64,000 bases of DNA, from positions 2,617,360 to 2,681,359 of the forward strand of contig NZ_HG315690.1 in assembly GCF_000455345.1 (NCBI RefSeq). The letters are read 5' to 3'. The first letter of the stretch is position 1. Each line of letters begins with the position of its first letter. The stretch is from Halopiger goleimassiliensis (GTDB lineage: Archaea > Halobacteriota > Halobacteria > Halobacteriales > Natrialbaceae). The notes under the pieces are model-generated. The model searched no databases. It was given only the letters and a program-made list of their open reading frames with translations, and was not told the DNA's origin. This document shows positions 1 through 8,363 of this stretch, one piece after another. Made by a program: the position numbers and the translations under genes.

Positions 1-307
1 TCTCCCGCTTCGCGCCGACGTCGAGCAGGTCGACGTCGTCGAGGGCGTCGTCCCAGACGCGGACCGCGCGGTCGGCACCCTTCGCGAGGGCCTGCCGGAT
101 GGTCTGTTCGCAGTCGTCCGGGCCGATGGTGACCGTGACGACCTCGTCCGCGATGCCGTCCTCCTGGAGCTGGACGGCCTCTTCGATCGCGTAGTCGTCC
201 CACTCGTTGAGGTCGGAACCGAGGTACTGGTCGGCGATCGACGTCCCCTCGATCTCGAACTCGTCTTCCACGGTCGCGACTTCTTTGACCGTTACGAGTA
301 TCTTCAT
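1..307 (-). CDS. etfB: Electron transfer flavoprotein subunit beta (N-terminal part, runs off window)
   Basis: The reverse strand reads from an ATG at 307 to the window edge as 102 codons beginning MKILVTVKEVATVEDEF, the conserved N-terminus of EtfB. Further on it has a QTIRQALAKGADRAVRV stretch typical of the AMP/FAD-binding alpha/beta fold. EtfB pairs with EtfA and passes electrons from acyl-CoA dehydrogenases to the respiratory chain, which fits the acyl-CoA genes later in the window. The C-terminal half and any etfA partner lie outside. The N-terminal identification is firm. Confidence 0.9.
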   Translation of the reverse strand, partial: MKILVTVKEVATVEDEFEIEGTSIADQYLGSDLNEWDDYAIEEAVQLQEDGIADEVVTVTIGPDDCEQTIRQALAKGADRAVRVWDDALDDVDLLDVGAKRE

Positions 308-508
308 CGTTCGTCTCTGCTACCTCCCTCCCGTAAACTGTTTCGAAACCGCCCGTCAGATTGGTCGAGTTCATCTACACGCGACGGAAAACTACCCACC
401 GTTTGCCGGGTACGGTTGCGATCGTTCGTCGTCCCGTCGTCCGGTGGTTCCGAGATCGGCCGCCGGAATCGAACCCCTGGGCTCGAGGTCCATCCGGAAG
501 ACGGAAAC

Positions 509-516
509 GGTTTAAC
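509..516 (+). promoter_or_regulatory. TATA-like box for the TRAM gene
   Basis: The sequence GGTTTAAC lies 22-29 bases before the ATG at 538. This is the usual haloarchaeal box distance for a leaderless transcript starting at or near the start codon. The assignment is by position and composition only. Confidence 0.4.
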
Positions 517-537
517 GCCGCCGCCGGTAATACGGGT

Positions 538-984
538 ATGGCAGACTGTCCGCTGGCCGACGACTGTCCGAGTTTTTCGGAACGGATCGCGGGAATGGGG
601 TGTCAACACTACGGCGACCGCGGCGGCAAGGAGTGGTGTCAACACTACAACCAGCCGATCGAGGACTTGAAAACGCAACCGGTCAAGGTCGGGGAGGAGG
701 TCGTCATCGACGTCGTCGACATGCACGAGAGCGGTGCTGGCGTCGGCCGCACCGACGACGGCTTCATCGTGATGGTCGACGGCCTGCTGCCCGAAGTCCG
801 CGCCCGCGTCGAGATCACGGAGGTCCACAGCAACCACGCCCGCGCCGAGGAGGTCGAGCGACTGCCCATGGAGCCGGAGGACGACGACGCCGACGCGTCG
901 GACGAGGACGACGCCGACGAGGACGACACCGATCCGACGGACCGCGAACGCCTGGGCAGCCGTGAGAACTTCTGGGGTTCGTAA
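538..984 (+). CDS. TRAM-domain RNA-binding protein with Cys-rich N-terminus
   Basis: This 148-residue acidic protein is probably a small nucleic-acid-binding protein. Residues about 1-36 carry four cysteines (C4, C10, C22, C34), suggesting a zinc site. Residues about 45-105 form a TRAM/OB fold (KVGEEVVIDVVDMHESGAGVG ... FIVMVDGLLPEVRARVEI). The tail is a low-complexity run of Asp/Glu. TRAM domains bind RNA and occur alone in archaea as possible RNA chaperones. The ATG at 538 is preferred because a TATA-like box sits just upstream; longer in-frame starts would run through it. The specific target is unknown. Confidence 0.85.
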   Translation: MADCPLADDCPSFSERIAGMGCQHYGDRGGKEWCQHYNQPIEDLKTQPVKVGEEVVIDVVDMHESGAGVGRTDDGFIVMVDGLLPEVRARVEITEVHSNHARAEEVERLPMEPEDDDADASDEDDADEDDTDPTDRERLGSRENFWGS

Positions 985-1159
985 TCGCCGCCAGGACAGT
1001 CGGACGAAACCCGGTATCGGACAGTCGTCGGAGCGGTCTTCTCGGAGCGGTCTTGTCGGAGCCGGTTTCTCGAATCTCTCGCCGTTCGAGCCACGCTACC
1101 CGTCGAGAACGAGGAATGGGTCCCGACGTTCCGGTTCAGGAAGAGTTTTCCTGTACTCC

Positions 1160-2164
1160 ATGGCACAACACTGCATGGACCGCATTCCGCTGTCGAACTC
1201 GGCGTTCGAGGGCGACAACAACGCCTACCTCTTCGACGCCGACGAGGTCGTGCTGGTCGATACCGGCGACTGGATGGCGACCACCCGCGAACAACTCGAG
1301 GCGGCCCTCGACGACCGGGGGCTGTCGTTCGCGGACGTCGATCGCATCTTGCTGACCCACTGGCACCACGATCACACCGGCCTCGCCGGCGAGATACAGG
1401 CCGAAAGCGGGGCCGAGGTCCACGCACACGCCGCTGACGCCCCGCTGATCGAGGGCGACGAGGACGCCTGGTCGGCGATGCGGGATCGACAGGAGCAATA
1501 CTTCGAAGAGTGGGGCATCCCCGAAGCGGGTCGCGAGGTGCTCCGGCAGAAGGCCGCCAGCGGGGACGTCGACGTGGCGACGCCCGAGGTAACGCCGTTC
1601 GAGGACGGCGCGACGTTCCCGGTCGGCGACACGGAGTTGACCGCGATCCACGCGTCCGGCCACGCGGCGGGCCTCACCGTCTTCGCGTTCGAGGCGGACG
1701 GCTCCCGGGAGGTGCTCTCGGGGGACGCCCTCCTGCCCGTCTACACGCCCAACGTCGGTGGCGCGGACGTCCGCGTCGAGGGTCCGCTCGAGCGGTACCT
1801 GCGCGCACTCCAGGGGATCGTCGACGCCGACTACGACCGGGCCTGGCCGGGCCACCGCGACCCGATCGACGATCCGGCCGACCGTGCGGGTCACATCATC
1901 CACCACCACGAGGAACGCGCGTTCCGGGTGCTCGACGCCCTCGACCGGTTGGGTCCCTGCGACGCCTGGACCGTCAGCGCCGACCTCTTCGGCGACCTCG
2001 AGGGCATCCACATCCTCCACGGCCCCGGCGAGTCCTACGCCCACCTCGAGCACCTCGAACGCGCGGGGACGGTCGTCCGGGAGGGCGACGAGTATCGGCT
2101 GGCCGACAGCGTCGCCGAACGACTCGCGGACCTGGAGGACGAGTGGTGGCCCCTCGAGTACTGA
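1160..2164 (+). CDS. MBL-fold metallo-hydrolase
   Basis: This 334-residue metallo-beta-lactamase-fold protein has the dinuclear metal motif LLTHWHHDHTGLAG at residues about 70-83, a downstream HASGHAAG histidine, a GDALLP aspartate and a PGHRDPI histidine, so all metal ligands appear present. A C-terminal region of about 80 residues resembles the winged-helix tail (beta-lactamase-2-type, GESYAHLEHLERAG) often fused to this group. It is likely a hydrolase of a thioester or lactone-like substrate, which is not determined here. The start could be 1160 (MAQHCMD) or the in-frame ATG at 1175. Confidence 0.85.
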   Translation: MAQHCMDRIPLSNSAFEGDNNAYLFDADEVVLVDTGDWMATTREQLEAALDDRGLSFADVDRILLTHWHHDHTGLAGEIQAESGAEVHAHAADAPLIEGDEDAWSAMRDRQEQYFEEWGIPEAGREVLRQKAASGDVDVATPEVTPFEDGATFPVGDTELTAIHASGHAAGLTVFAFEADGSREVLSGDALLPVYTPNVGGADVRVEGPLERYLRALQGIVDADYDRAWPGHRDPIDDPADRAGHIIHHHEERAFRVLDALDRLGPCDAWTVSADLFGDLEGIHILHGPGESYAHLEHLERAGTVVREGDEYRLADSVAERLADLEDEWWPLEY

Positions 2165-2248
2165 TCGGCCCGTACCGCCGGGGCGTCGGTGCCGCGACTG
2201 TGGGGGATCGGGGAAGCTTTGGTCCCACCTGCGCCTAGGCGTCGATAT

Positions 2249-2749
2249 GTGCACGCGAGTCCGACGGCCGACGAGGTGGTCGCGGTGATCGACGAGGTCG
2301 AGGAGTTGCTCGAGGAGATCGGGTTCGACCCGGAGACGAGCGTGCTGACCTACCGACAGGCACAGGTGCTCGCGTTGCGGGAACGCGGGGAGTCACAGGC
2401 CGACATCGCGGACGCGCTGGGCACGTCGCGGGCGAACGTCTCGTCGGTCGAGGCCAGCGCCCGCGAGAACCTGCGGAAGGCCCGCGAAACGGTCGCGTTC
2501 GCGGAGGCGCTTCGCGCCCCGGTTCGGGTCCGTGTGCCCGCCGGCACCGACCTCTACGACGTCCCGGAACTCGTCTACGACGCCTGCGACGAGGCCGGCG
2601 TCAAGGTCGATTACTCCGCGCCGGACCTGATGAAGGTCGTCAGCGACGCCGCGGGCGCGGCCGTCTCCGGCCGCCAGATTTCGACGCCGCTGATCGTCGG
2701 CGTCACCTCCGAAGGGATGGTTCGCGTTCGCCACCAGAACGAGGTATAG
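2249..2749 (+). CDS. Tfx family DNA-binding transcriptional regulator
   Basis: The N-terminal HTH (TYRQAQVLALRERGESQADI followed by ADALGTSRANVSSVEASA) matches the archaeal Tfx family, which was first described as an activator binding downstream of the fmdE promoter in Methanothermobacter. The C-terminal half (about residues 90-166) is the conserved Tfx ligand-type domain. No ATG precedes the conserved part in frame. The GTG at 2249 gives 166 residues and is a reasonable start, although GTG codons at 2276 and 2285 are also possible. It stands alone between hydrolase and SDR genes, so its target cannot be inferred. Confidence 0.8.
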   Translation: MHASPTADEVVAVIDEVEELLEEIGFDPETSVLTYRQAQVLALRERGESQADIADALGTSRANVSSVEASARENLRKARETVAFAEALRAPVRVRVPAGTDLYDVPELVYDACDEAGVKVDYSAPDLMKVVSDAAGAAVSGRQISTPLIVGVTSEGMVRVRHQNEV

Positions 2750-2875
2750 CGCGGGGACGAGACCCTCAGGGGGCGACGAACGCCTCGCAGAGGCATCACC
2801 GAGAGTTCGTAATTGTTCCGAAACCTCGAGGGAGCGTCCCCGAGGGCTTTGCCCCTTCGCGTGGTCGAAGCGGCC

Positions 2876-3661
2876 ATGGATCTCGGCCTCGACGACAGTG
2901 CGGCACTGGTAACGGCCTCCTCGCGGGGCCTCGGTCTGGCGAGTGCGACGGCGCTGGCCGAAGCGGATGCGAACGTGGCGATCTGTGGCCGCGACGCGGA
3001 GCGCCTCGCCGACGCTCGCGAGGACCTGGCGGCGACGGGGGGTGGCGACGTCCTCGCCGTCCGGGCCGACGTCACGGACCCGGACGACGTCGCCCGCCTC
3101 GTCGACGAGACGGTCGAAACGTTCGGCGGTCTCGATCACGTCGTCACGTCGGCCGGCGGCCCACCACGTGCGACCTTCCTCGAGACGGACGAACGGGAGT
3201 GGTACCGGGCCTACGACCTGCTGGTGATGAGCGTCGTCTGGACGCTCGAACGGGCCCATCGCCACCTGCTCGAGTCCGACCAGGGGACGATCACGGCGAT
3301 CACCTCGCGGACGGTGCGGGAGGTCACGGACGGCCTCGTGCTGTCCAACGCCGTCCGGCGGGCCGTCGAGGGACTCGTGAAGACGATCGCGCGCGAGTTC
3401 GCGCCGGAGATCCGGGCGAACACGGTCCTCCCGGGAACGATCGAGACGGGCCGCATCGAGGACCTCGTCGACGCGCGACTCGAGGAGGGGCGCTACGAGA
3501 GCCGGGAGGCGGCGCTCGCGGCGCTGACGAGCGAGATTCCGATGAACCGGCTCGGTCACCCCGAGGAGCTGGGGGACGTCGTGGCGGTTCTCGCCAGCGA
3601 GCGCGCGAGTTACGTCACCGGCGCGTCGATCCCGGTCGACGGCGGGCAGTTGCGGAGTTGA
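2876..3661 (+). CDS. SDR-fold oxidoreductase lacking the canonical Tyr/Lys pair
   Basis: This 261-residue short-chain dehydrogenase fold has an atypical cofactor motif TASSRGLGLASA, an SAGGPP motif in place of NNAG, and a C-terminal SYVTGASIPVDGG. Where classical SDRs carry YxxxK, this protein reads LSNAVRRAVEGL, so Tyr and Lys are replaced by Leu and Val. Known 3-oxoacyl-reductase-like SDR subgroups have the same lesion, so it may be a divergent enzyme or a non-catalytic relative. The N-terminus MDLGLDDSAALV is typical of the group, which supports the ATG at 2876. Confidence 0.8.
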   Translation: MDLGLDDSAALVTASSRGLGLASATALAEADANVAICGRDAERLADAREDLAATGGGDVLAVRADVTDPDDVARLVDETVETFGGLDHVVTSAGGPPRATFLETDEREWYRAYDLLVMSVVWTLERAHRHLLESDQGTITAITSRTVREVTDGLVLSNAVRRAVEGLVKTIAREFAPEIRANTVLPGTIETGRIEDLVDARLEEGRYESREAALAALTSEIPMNRLGHPEELGDVVAVLASERASYVTGASIPVDGGQLRS

Positions 3662-4070
3662 CGGCTGAGAGAGACACCGTGGAATCAGACGCGGGATGTA
3701 GAGCGTGGGTTGGAAGATACGTATCGTCCTGCTATCGTGGACTCGAGGAGTGACCACGCTGCTCACGGCTCACTCGCTCACGGCTCACTTCGTTCCCCGA
3801 TCGCTTACCGAGGGATTCGCTCCGCTCATCCCTCGCGGTCGCCGTTCGCGTTTCCGAGGCACTCACTTCGATCGCGCCTCGCCCTCCCCAACCGATTGCG
3901 GTCCTCGCTCCCTCGCGGCGCTCTGCGCCGCAGCGGTCGCTGTGGTCCTCATCCCTCGCGCGGCTTCGTCGGGCAGCCTCGTGGCACTCGGCTACCCGAC
4001 AGCACGCGCCAGTATTAAAGTGAAGCACGTACGCATCGATACCGGCTCAGTCGCTACTCAGCAGTAGCCC
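3662..4070. other. Non-coding gap with dispersed repeat
   Basis: The 409 bases between the SDR and ubaA have no convincing gene; open frames here are low-complexity Ser/Arg/Leu translations of repeat DNA. It holds a near-palindrome at 3713-3729, the dispersed repeat at 3726-3836, and further C/T-rich repeats of the CTCACTTCG/TCCCTCGCG type to about 3965. The SDR and ubaA converge here, so the gap is a gene-end region rather than a promoter. Confidence 0.6.
3726..3836 (+). repeat. Dispersed repeat copy 1 (inverted relative to 10269-10364)
   Basis: Starting with GTCCTGCTATCGTGGACTCG and ending with GGGATTCGCTCCGCTCATCC plus CTCGC, this stretch matches the reverse complement of 10269-10364 over most of its length. 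The first 32 bases are identical and the last 27 nearly so; the middle is diverged and about 15 bases longer here. Both copies sit at gene ends. No ORF or transposase is associated. Confidence 0.8.
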
Positions 4071-4928
4071 CTAATCGGCCGAGATTTCGCAGGTCCCCTC
4101 GTAGGCGACGTCCTCGACGGACTCGATCTCGGGATCGTCGCCGCAGACGGGACAGGCCGGGTTCGGACGCACGTCGACCGTCTCGAAGCTCATCTCCATC
4201 GCGTCGTACATCAGGAGTCGCCCCTCGAGCAGGTCGCCGTTCTCGAGCAGGTACTTGACGACCTCGGTGGCCTGGAGACAGCCGACGGTGCCGGGGAGGA
4301 CGCCGAGCACGCCGGTGGTCGCGCAGTCGGGAACGGTGCCGGGTTCGGGGGCCTCGGGAAAGATACAGCGGTAGCAGGGCGCGTCTCCGTCGTCTGCCAC
4401 GGTCGCGTCGTCCGAATTTCGGTCGTTCGTGAACGTCGTCACCTGCCCCTCGAAGCGGTAGATCGCGCCGTGGGAGAGCGGCGTCCCCGAGAGCACGCAG
4501 TGGTCGTTCAGGAGGTACCGGGTCGCGAAGTTGTCGCTGGCGTCGAGGACGACGTCGTAGCCGTCGACGAGGTCGGCCACGTTCTCCGCGGTGAGCCGGA
4601 TCTCGTGGGTCTCGACGTCGACGTCCGGGTTGAGCGCGGCCACGTAGTCGGCCGCGCTCTCGACCTTGGGGCGGCCGACGTCGCCGTCCGCGTGGACAAT
4701 CTGGCGCTGCAGATTCGACCGTTCGACGGCGTCGTCGTCGACGATGCCCAGTCGCCCGACGCCCGCCGCCGCCAGGTACTGGATCGCCGGCGAGCCCAGT
4801 CCACCCGCGCCGACGACCAGCACCGACCCCTCGAGCAGCCGCTTTTGCCCCTCGGGACCGATCTCGTCCATGATGACGTGTCTCGAGTAGCGATCGAGCT
4901 GGGTCGCGTCGAGGCGCAGGTCGCTCAT
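4071..4928 (-). CDS. ubaA: UbaA, E1-like (MoeB/ThiF/HesA) SAMP-activating enzyme
   Basis: This 285-residue adenylyltransferase has the nucleotide-binding loop VLVVGAGGLGSPAIQYLAAA at residues about 35-55, the conserved RSNLQRQIVH, the DASDNFATRYLLND substrate pocket, zinc pairs CYRC and CPVC, and the CATTGVLG catalytic cysteine segment. In haloarchaea this family (UbaA) adenylates the C-terminal Gly-Gly of SAMP ubiquitin-like proteins for protein modification, molybdopterin synthesis and tRNA thiolation. The start MSDLRLDATQLDRYSRH matches the family N-terminus. It is convergent with the SDR and divergent from the ABC permease. Confidence 0.9.
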   Translation of the reverse strand: MSDLRLDATQLDRYSRHVIMDEIGPEGQKRLLEGSVLVVGAGGLGSPAIQYLAAAGVGRLGIVDDDAVERSNLQRQIVHADGDVGRPKVESAADYVAALNPDVDVETHEIRLTAENVADLVDGYDVVLDASDNFATRYLLNDHCVLSGTPLSHGAIYRFEGQVTTFTNDRNSDDATVADDGDAPCYRCIFPEAPEPGTVPDCATTGVLGVLPGTVGCLQATEVVKYLLENGDLLEGRLLMYDAMEMSFETVDVRPNPACPVCGDDPEIESVEDVAYEGTCEISAD

Positions 4929-5085
4929 ATCACCTCGTTGGGCCGATACCGAGAAAAGTCCGCGGTTCGGGGCCGTACCCGTTCCGCGACGATACGACAG
5001 CCGAACGACAAGATTGTTACCGGCCGCCGACGAACGCGCAGTCGACGAACCGGAATCCGATCGCACCCCTGACGACCGGAACCCA

Positions 5086-6708
5086 ATGGACGGTACGACG
5101 ATTCGTGACGGCGTCCGGATCGCACGCGTCGAGTGGCGACGCCACCGACGCGAGCGCGGCGGTCGCTGGAGCGACCGCCTGTTCACGATCGCTCTCCTGA
5201 CTGTCGCCGTCGCGCTCGGGGCCGGCGCGTTCGCGGGCGGCCGCGCCGTCGCCTCGAGGCCGGCGCTGGCGGACGACGTCGGCCTGCTCGCGACCCTCCT
5301 CTTCGTCGCGGTGGCGTGGCGCAGCGCGAACGTAACCCACGAGCGATTCGAACGGTTGAACCCGGAGTTCCTGTTGACCACGGTGCCGGCGAGGGCCGCG
5401 GCGCTCGGGCTGGCGCTGTTCGTCTTCGCCCGCGTCGCGGTGATGCTGGCGCTCCCGACGCTCGGCGCTGCGATCGGGGCCGGGCTCGGCCTTCGATCGG
5501 CCGGCGTGGCGGTGACGGCGCTGCTGGCGATCGCGGGCGTTGCGAGCCTCGCGGTGACCGTCGGCACCCTGGGCCGCCTCGTCGCCCGCCTCGTGGGGAT
5601 GCGACTCTCTCGCGGACGGGTCCTCCGAGACCTGCTCATCGTGTTCGGGTGGCTCCCGCTGGTCGTCGGCTGGTTTCTCGTCCAGTATGTCGCCCGGGAG
5701 ACGTCGCTCTCGTTCGCCGGCCTCCTCGCCTTGATCGGCGTCCAGCCCGTGGCCTGGTTCGGCGACCTCGCGCTCGTCGGCGGATCGATCGGTGCTCCCA
5801 CCAGGGGTGTGGCCGCACTCGCCACGCTGCTCGCGATTCCCGTCCTGGTCGGGGCGACGAGTGCCGTCGTCCGCCGGATCTGGGAGACCGAGCCCGCGAG
5901 CTCGAGTCGCCCGTCCGTCTCGCGATCGGTCGTCGGCGACGGCCCGCTGGAGCGCGTCTTCGGCGGTCGGCTCCCCCGCCCCGTCCTCACCGTCGTCCGC
6001 GAACGGCTGCTGCTCGAGCGGCGGGTCCCGCGGGGACTGCTGATGACGGGCTACGTGGTGTTGATCCTCGGCGTGGTCCTCATGCCGACGTTCCTGCTGG
6101 GCGGCGGTGCGGTCTTCCTGCTCGTCGCGATCGTCCTCGGGATGGCCGCGGGCATCGCGTTCGCTACCGACCCGCTCGCGGTCGAGTACCGGACGCTGCC
6201 GATGCTCGTGACGACCGTCGACGGGCGGCAGTTCGTCGGCGGGCTGGTGCTGGCCGCGCTGATCGCCGGCGTTCCGCTGGTCGCGATCGTGATCGTCCCA
6301 CTGGGGCTGTACGGCTCCGTGGGCATCGCAGCGACGATCGGGGTCGCCCTGGTCGGGATCGCCGTCTGTGCGTGTACCGCCGCCGTGACGGCGGCGATCG
6401 ACACGAACGTCGATCGCGACGACCTCGTTCCGATGCCGTTTTTCTTCACGAGCATTCCCACCTACGGCGAACCTGGACTGGCGTCGTTCCTGCGGCTGGC
6501 CAAGACCTTCGCGATCGTCACGCTCGTCTGTCTCCCCGCGATGGCCGGGAACAGTCCGCTCGTCTACGACCACCCGGCGACGAGCGCCGTCCCGACGGGC
6601 GTCGTCCGACTCGGCTCCCTGCTGGCGACGATCCTGCTGGCGACCGCCGTCGCCGCGATCGCGTTCCGGATCGCCGTCGGACGGTTTCGCGCGATAACAC
6701 TGGACTGA
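5086..6708 (+). CDS. ABC exporter permease (ABC-2-like, haloarchaeal)
   Basis: This 540-residue polytopic membrane protein has roughly ten hydrophobic segments (for example 30-50, 60-75, 95-120, 130-155, 180-200 and clusters in the C-terminal half), separated by Arg/Asp-rich loops. The N-terminal cytoplasmic part MDGTTIRDGVRIARVEWRRH is typical of haloarchaeal ABC-2-type permeases. The ATPase gene follows after six bases, so the two form a transporter operon. The substrate is unknown. The start at 5086 is preferred over the in-frame upstream region, which lacks membrane-protein character. Confidence 0.8.
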   Translation: MDGTTIRDGVRIARVEWRRHRRERGGRWSDRLFTIALLTVAVALGAGAFAGGRAVASRPALADDVGLLATLLFVAVAWRSANVTHERFERLNPEFLLTTVPARAAALGLALFVFARVAVMLALPTLGAAIGAGLGLRSAGVAVTALLAIAGVASLAVTVGTLGRLVARLVGMRLSRGRVLRDLLIVFGWLPLVVGWFLVQYVARETSLSFAGLLALIGVQPVAWFGDLALVGGSIGAPTRGVAALATLLAIPVLVGATSAVVRRIWETEPASSSRPSVSRSVVGDGPLERVFGGRLPRPVLTVVRERLLLERRVPRGLLMTGYVVLILGVVLMPTFLLGGGAVFLLVAIVLGMAAGIAFATDPLAVEYRTLPMLVTTVDGRQFVGGLVLAALIAGVPLVAIVIVPLGLYGSVGIAATIGVALVGIAVCACTAAVTAAIDTNVDRDDLVPMPFFFTSIPTYGEPGLASFLRLAKTFAIVTLVCLPAMAGNSPLVYDHPATSAVPTGVVRLGSLLATILLATAVAAIAFRIAVGRFRAITLD

Positions 6709-6714
6709 CCACCG

Positions 6715-7566
6715 ATGACCGACCGATCACCCACCGAGACGACCGCCGACCGAACCGAGAGCCGATCGACCGGGACCGAATCGACGGACGCCGACTCCCT
6801 CGAGAGGGACGCCGACAACCCCCCGGCCGCGAACGATCCCGCGATCGTCGCGCGCGGGCTAACGAAACGGTACGGCTCGACGACGGCCGTCGACGGCCTG
6901 GACCTCGAGATCGACGCCGGGACCATCTACGGGTTCCTCGGGCCGAACGGCGCGGGGAAGACGACCACGATCCGGATGCTGGCGTCCCTGACCCCGCCGA
7001 CCGAGGGAGCGGGTCGCGTCGCCGGCGTCCCGATCACCGACCGCGAGCGCCTCGTCGACCACATCGGCTACCTCCCCGAGTCGCCGCCGATCCACGAGGA
7101 ACTCACCGCCCGCGAGCAACTCGAGTACCACGGCGGCCTCCGCGGGATGGACCCCGCAGCGATCGACGACCGGATCGACGCCCTGCTCGAGCGGTTCGAC
7201 CTCGCCGACGACGCCGACGACCGGATCGTCACCTACTCGAAGGGGATGCGTCAGAAGACGGGGCTGATCCAGGCGATCATGCACGACCCCGACGTGGTCT
7301 TCCTCGACGAACCGACCGGCGGCCTCGACCCGCGAGCCACGCGGACGGTCCGCGAAGTGCTGACCGAGCTGGCCGACGAGGGCACGACCGTCTTCCTCTC
7401 GACGCACGTCCTTCCGGTCGTCGAGCAGGTTGCGACCGAGGTCGGCATCCTCTACGACGGGACGCTCGTCGAATCCGGTCCGCCAGACGAGTTGATCGAG
7501 CGACTCGAGCACGGCGCGGACTCGACGCTCGAGGACGTCTTCCTCGAAGTGACGACCGACGAGTGA
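6715..7566 (+). CDS. ABC transporter ATP-binding protein
   Basis: This 283-residue ATPase energizes the preceding permease. After an acidic, probably disordered N-terminal extension of about 42 residues come Walker A GPNGAGKTT, the Q-loop/YLPESPPIHEE region, signature YSKGMRQK, Walker B VVFLDEPTGGLD and the switch His in LSTHVLP. The DrrA/CcmA-like order and the STHVL switch point to an exporter (ABC-2) class. Six bases separate it from the permease stop, indicating co-transcription. Confidence 0.9.
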   Translation: MTDRSPTETTADRTESRSTGTESTDADSLERDADNPPAANDPAIVARGLTKRYGSTTAVDGLDLEIDAGTIYGFLGPNGAGKTTTIRMLASLTPPTEGAGRVAGVPITDRERLVDHIGYLPESPPIHEELTAREQLEYHGGLRGMDPAAIDDRIDALLERFDLADDADDRIVTYSKGMRQKTGLIQAIMHDPDVVFLDEPTGGLDPRATRTVREVLTELADEGTTVFLSTHVLPVVEQVATEVGILYDGTLVESGPPDELIERLEHGADSTLEDVFLEVTTDE

Positions 7567-7578
7567 GCCACGAGAGGG

Positions 7579-8049
7579 TCAGGCAGGGAACCACAGCATC
7601 GCGATCGTCACGAGGAGGACCACGACCATCGTGCCGACGACCGTCACGGCCACCTCCCGCATCGACGGCTCTCGATCGGTCGTCTGCGGGCCGGACCGGA
7701 GTCTGAAGCCCCCGGTCGCCGCGAAGGCGAGGCCGGCGACGACGTTCAGCGCGTCCAGCCTTGACACCGAGCCGTCGGCGACGCCGGAGGCCGCCATGTA
7801 GACGCCCAAGGCGACGAAGCCCACGGCGTGGAACTGCCACCACTCGAGCGTCCGGCCGGCGACGACGACCCGCTCTCGCAGGCCGGCTAGCAGGAACGCG
7901 ACCGCGCCGGTCGCGATCGCCGCCGCGCCGACACCTTCCGCCAACGAGAGCGCGGCCGGGTCGACGTCCCCGAGCACGGCCATCGCTACGAGCAACCCGA
8001 AAAGCACCACCCCCAGCGCGAGGCTGATCCGCCGTTCGTACTCGGACAT
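7579..8049 (-). CDS. Small multi-pass membrane protein of unknown function
   Basis: This 156-residue protein has four strong hydrophobic helices (about residues 8-27, 36-56, 70-88 and 130-152) joined by short polar loops, with an N-terminus of MSEYERRISLALG. No enzyme motif is visible. It is convergent with the ABC ATPase, 12 bases apart, so it belongs to a separate transcript. Similar hypothetical membrane proteins are common in haloarchaea. Confidence 0.7.
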   Translation of the reverse strand: MSEYERRISLALGVVLFGLLVAMAVLGDVDPAALSLAEGVGAAAIATGAVAFLLAGLRERVVVAGRTLEWWQFHAVGFVALGVYMAASGVADGSVSRLDALNVVAGLAFAATGGFRLRSGPQTTDREPSMREVAVTVVGTMVVVLLVTIAMLWFPA

Positions 8050-8206
8050 ACCCCGCACTACGTGTCGGACGGGTAATAAGTGTGGACATACGTAGTCGAT
8101 CGCGAGGATTCCGCGTAAATCGATCCCTGGCGCGACGAGTCGCGGAATCTCGAGTGGGCGTCGGTATCTGTCGGTGCAGCAGGTGGCGTCGGGCGTCCGC
8201 GCAGAG

Positions 8207-8260
8207 CTACTGTTCCGCGCAGATCTCGACGACGTTCCGCAGACTGCGCAGCCCCGTCTC
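8207..8260 (-). repeat. Partial duplication of the hisH 3' end
   Basis: These 54 bases match the last 54 bases of hisH (8364-8417) at 48 positions, in the same orientation. On the reverse strand they still encode ETGLRSLRNVVEICAEQ followed by a stop, compared with ETGLRILRNFVEICSEQ in hisH. The copy begins in mid-gene, so it is a relic and not a gene. Confidence 0.85.
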
Positions 8261-8271
8261 ACGCGCCCACC

Positions 8272-8315
8272 TTTTTGCCGCTCGGGTCGGCAACGCCGAC
8301 CGCTCGCGGCAAAAA
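8272..8315. repeat. Long imperfect palindrome between the two hisH ends
   Basis: Outer arms TTTTTGCCGC and GCGGCAAAAA (10 bp) enclose inner arms GGTCGGC and GCCGACC around an AAC loop, so the whole 44 bases can fold into one hairpin. The U run precedes and the A run follows the stem on both strands, unlike a classical intrinsic terminator. It looks like a mobile or repeated palindromic unit. Confidence 0.7.
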
Positions 8316-8363
8316 CCCGGACCAAAAAGCACCGCTCACTCCCACTGGTCGTTCGCGGTCCAA

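Larger units (their letters stand above)
8050..8363. other. Non-coding gap with partial hisH duplication and long hairpin
   Basis: The 314 bases downstream of hisH contain no credible gene. They hold a second copy of the last 54 bases of hisH at 8207-8260, then a long imperfect palindrome at 8272-8315, then the true hisH end. 8050-8200 is the upstream region of the membrane protein; I see no clear box in it. Confidence 0.6.

Noticed and set aside
5133-7706. Long forward ORF of 857 codons across the ABC permease and ATPase
   Set aside because: It is an Arg/Pro/Asp-rich frame shadow of two well-supported genes in other frames, a usual effect of high GC.
8272-8315. Palindrome as intrinsic terminator of hisH
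   Set aside because: The U run lies before the stem and the A run after it on both strands, so termination by a U tract does not fit.
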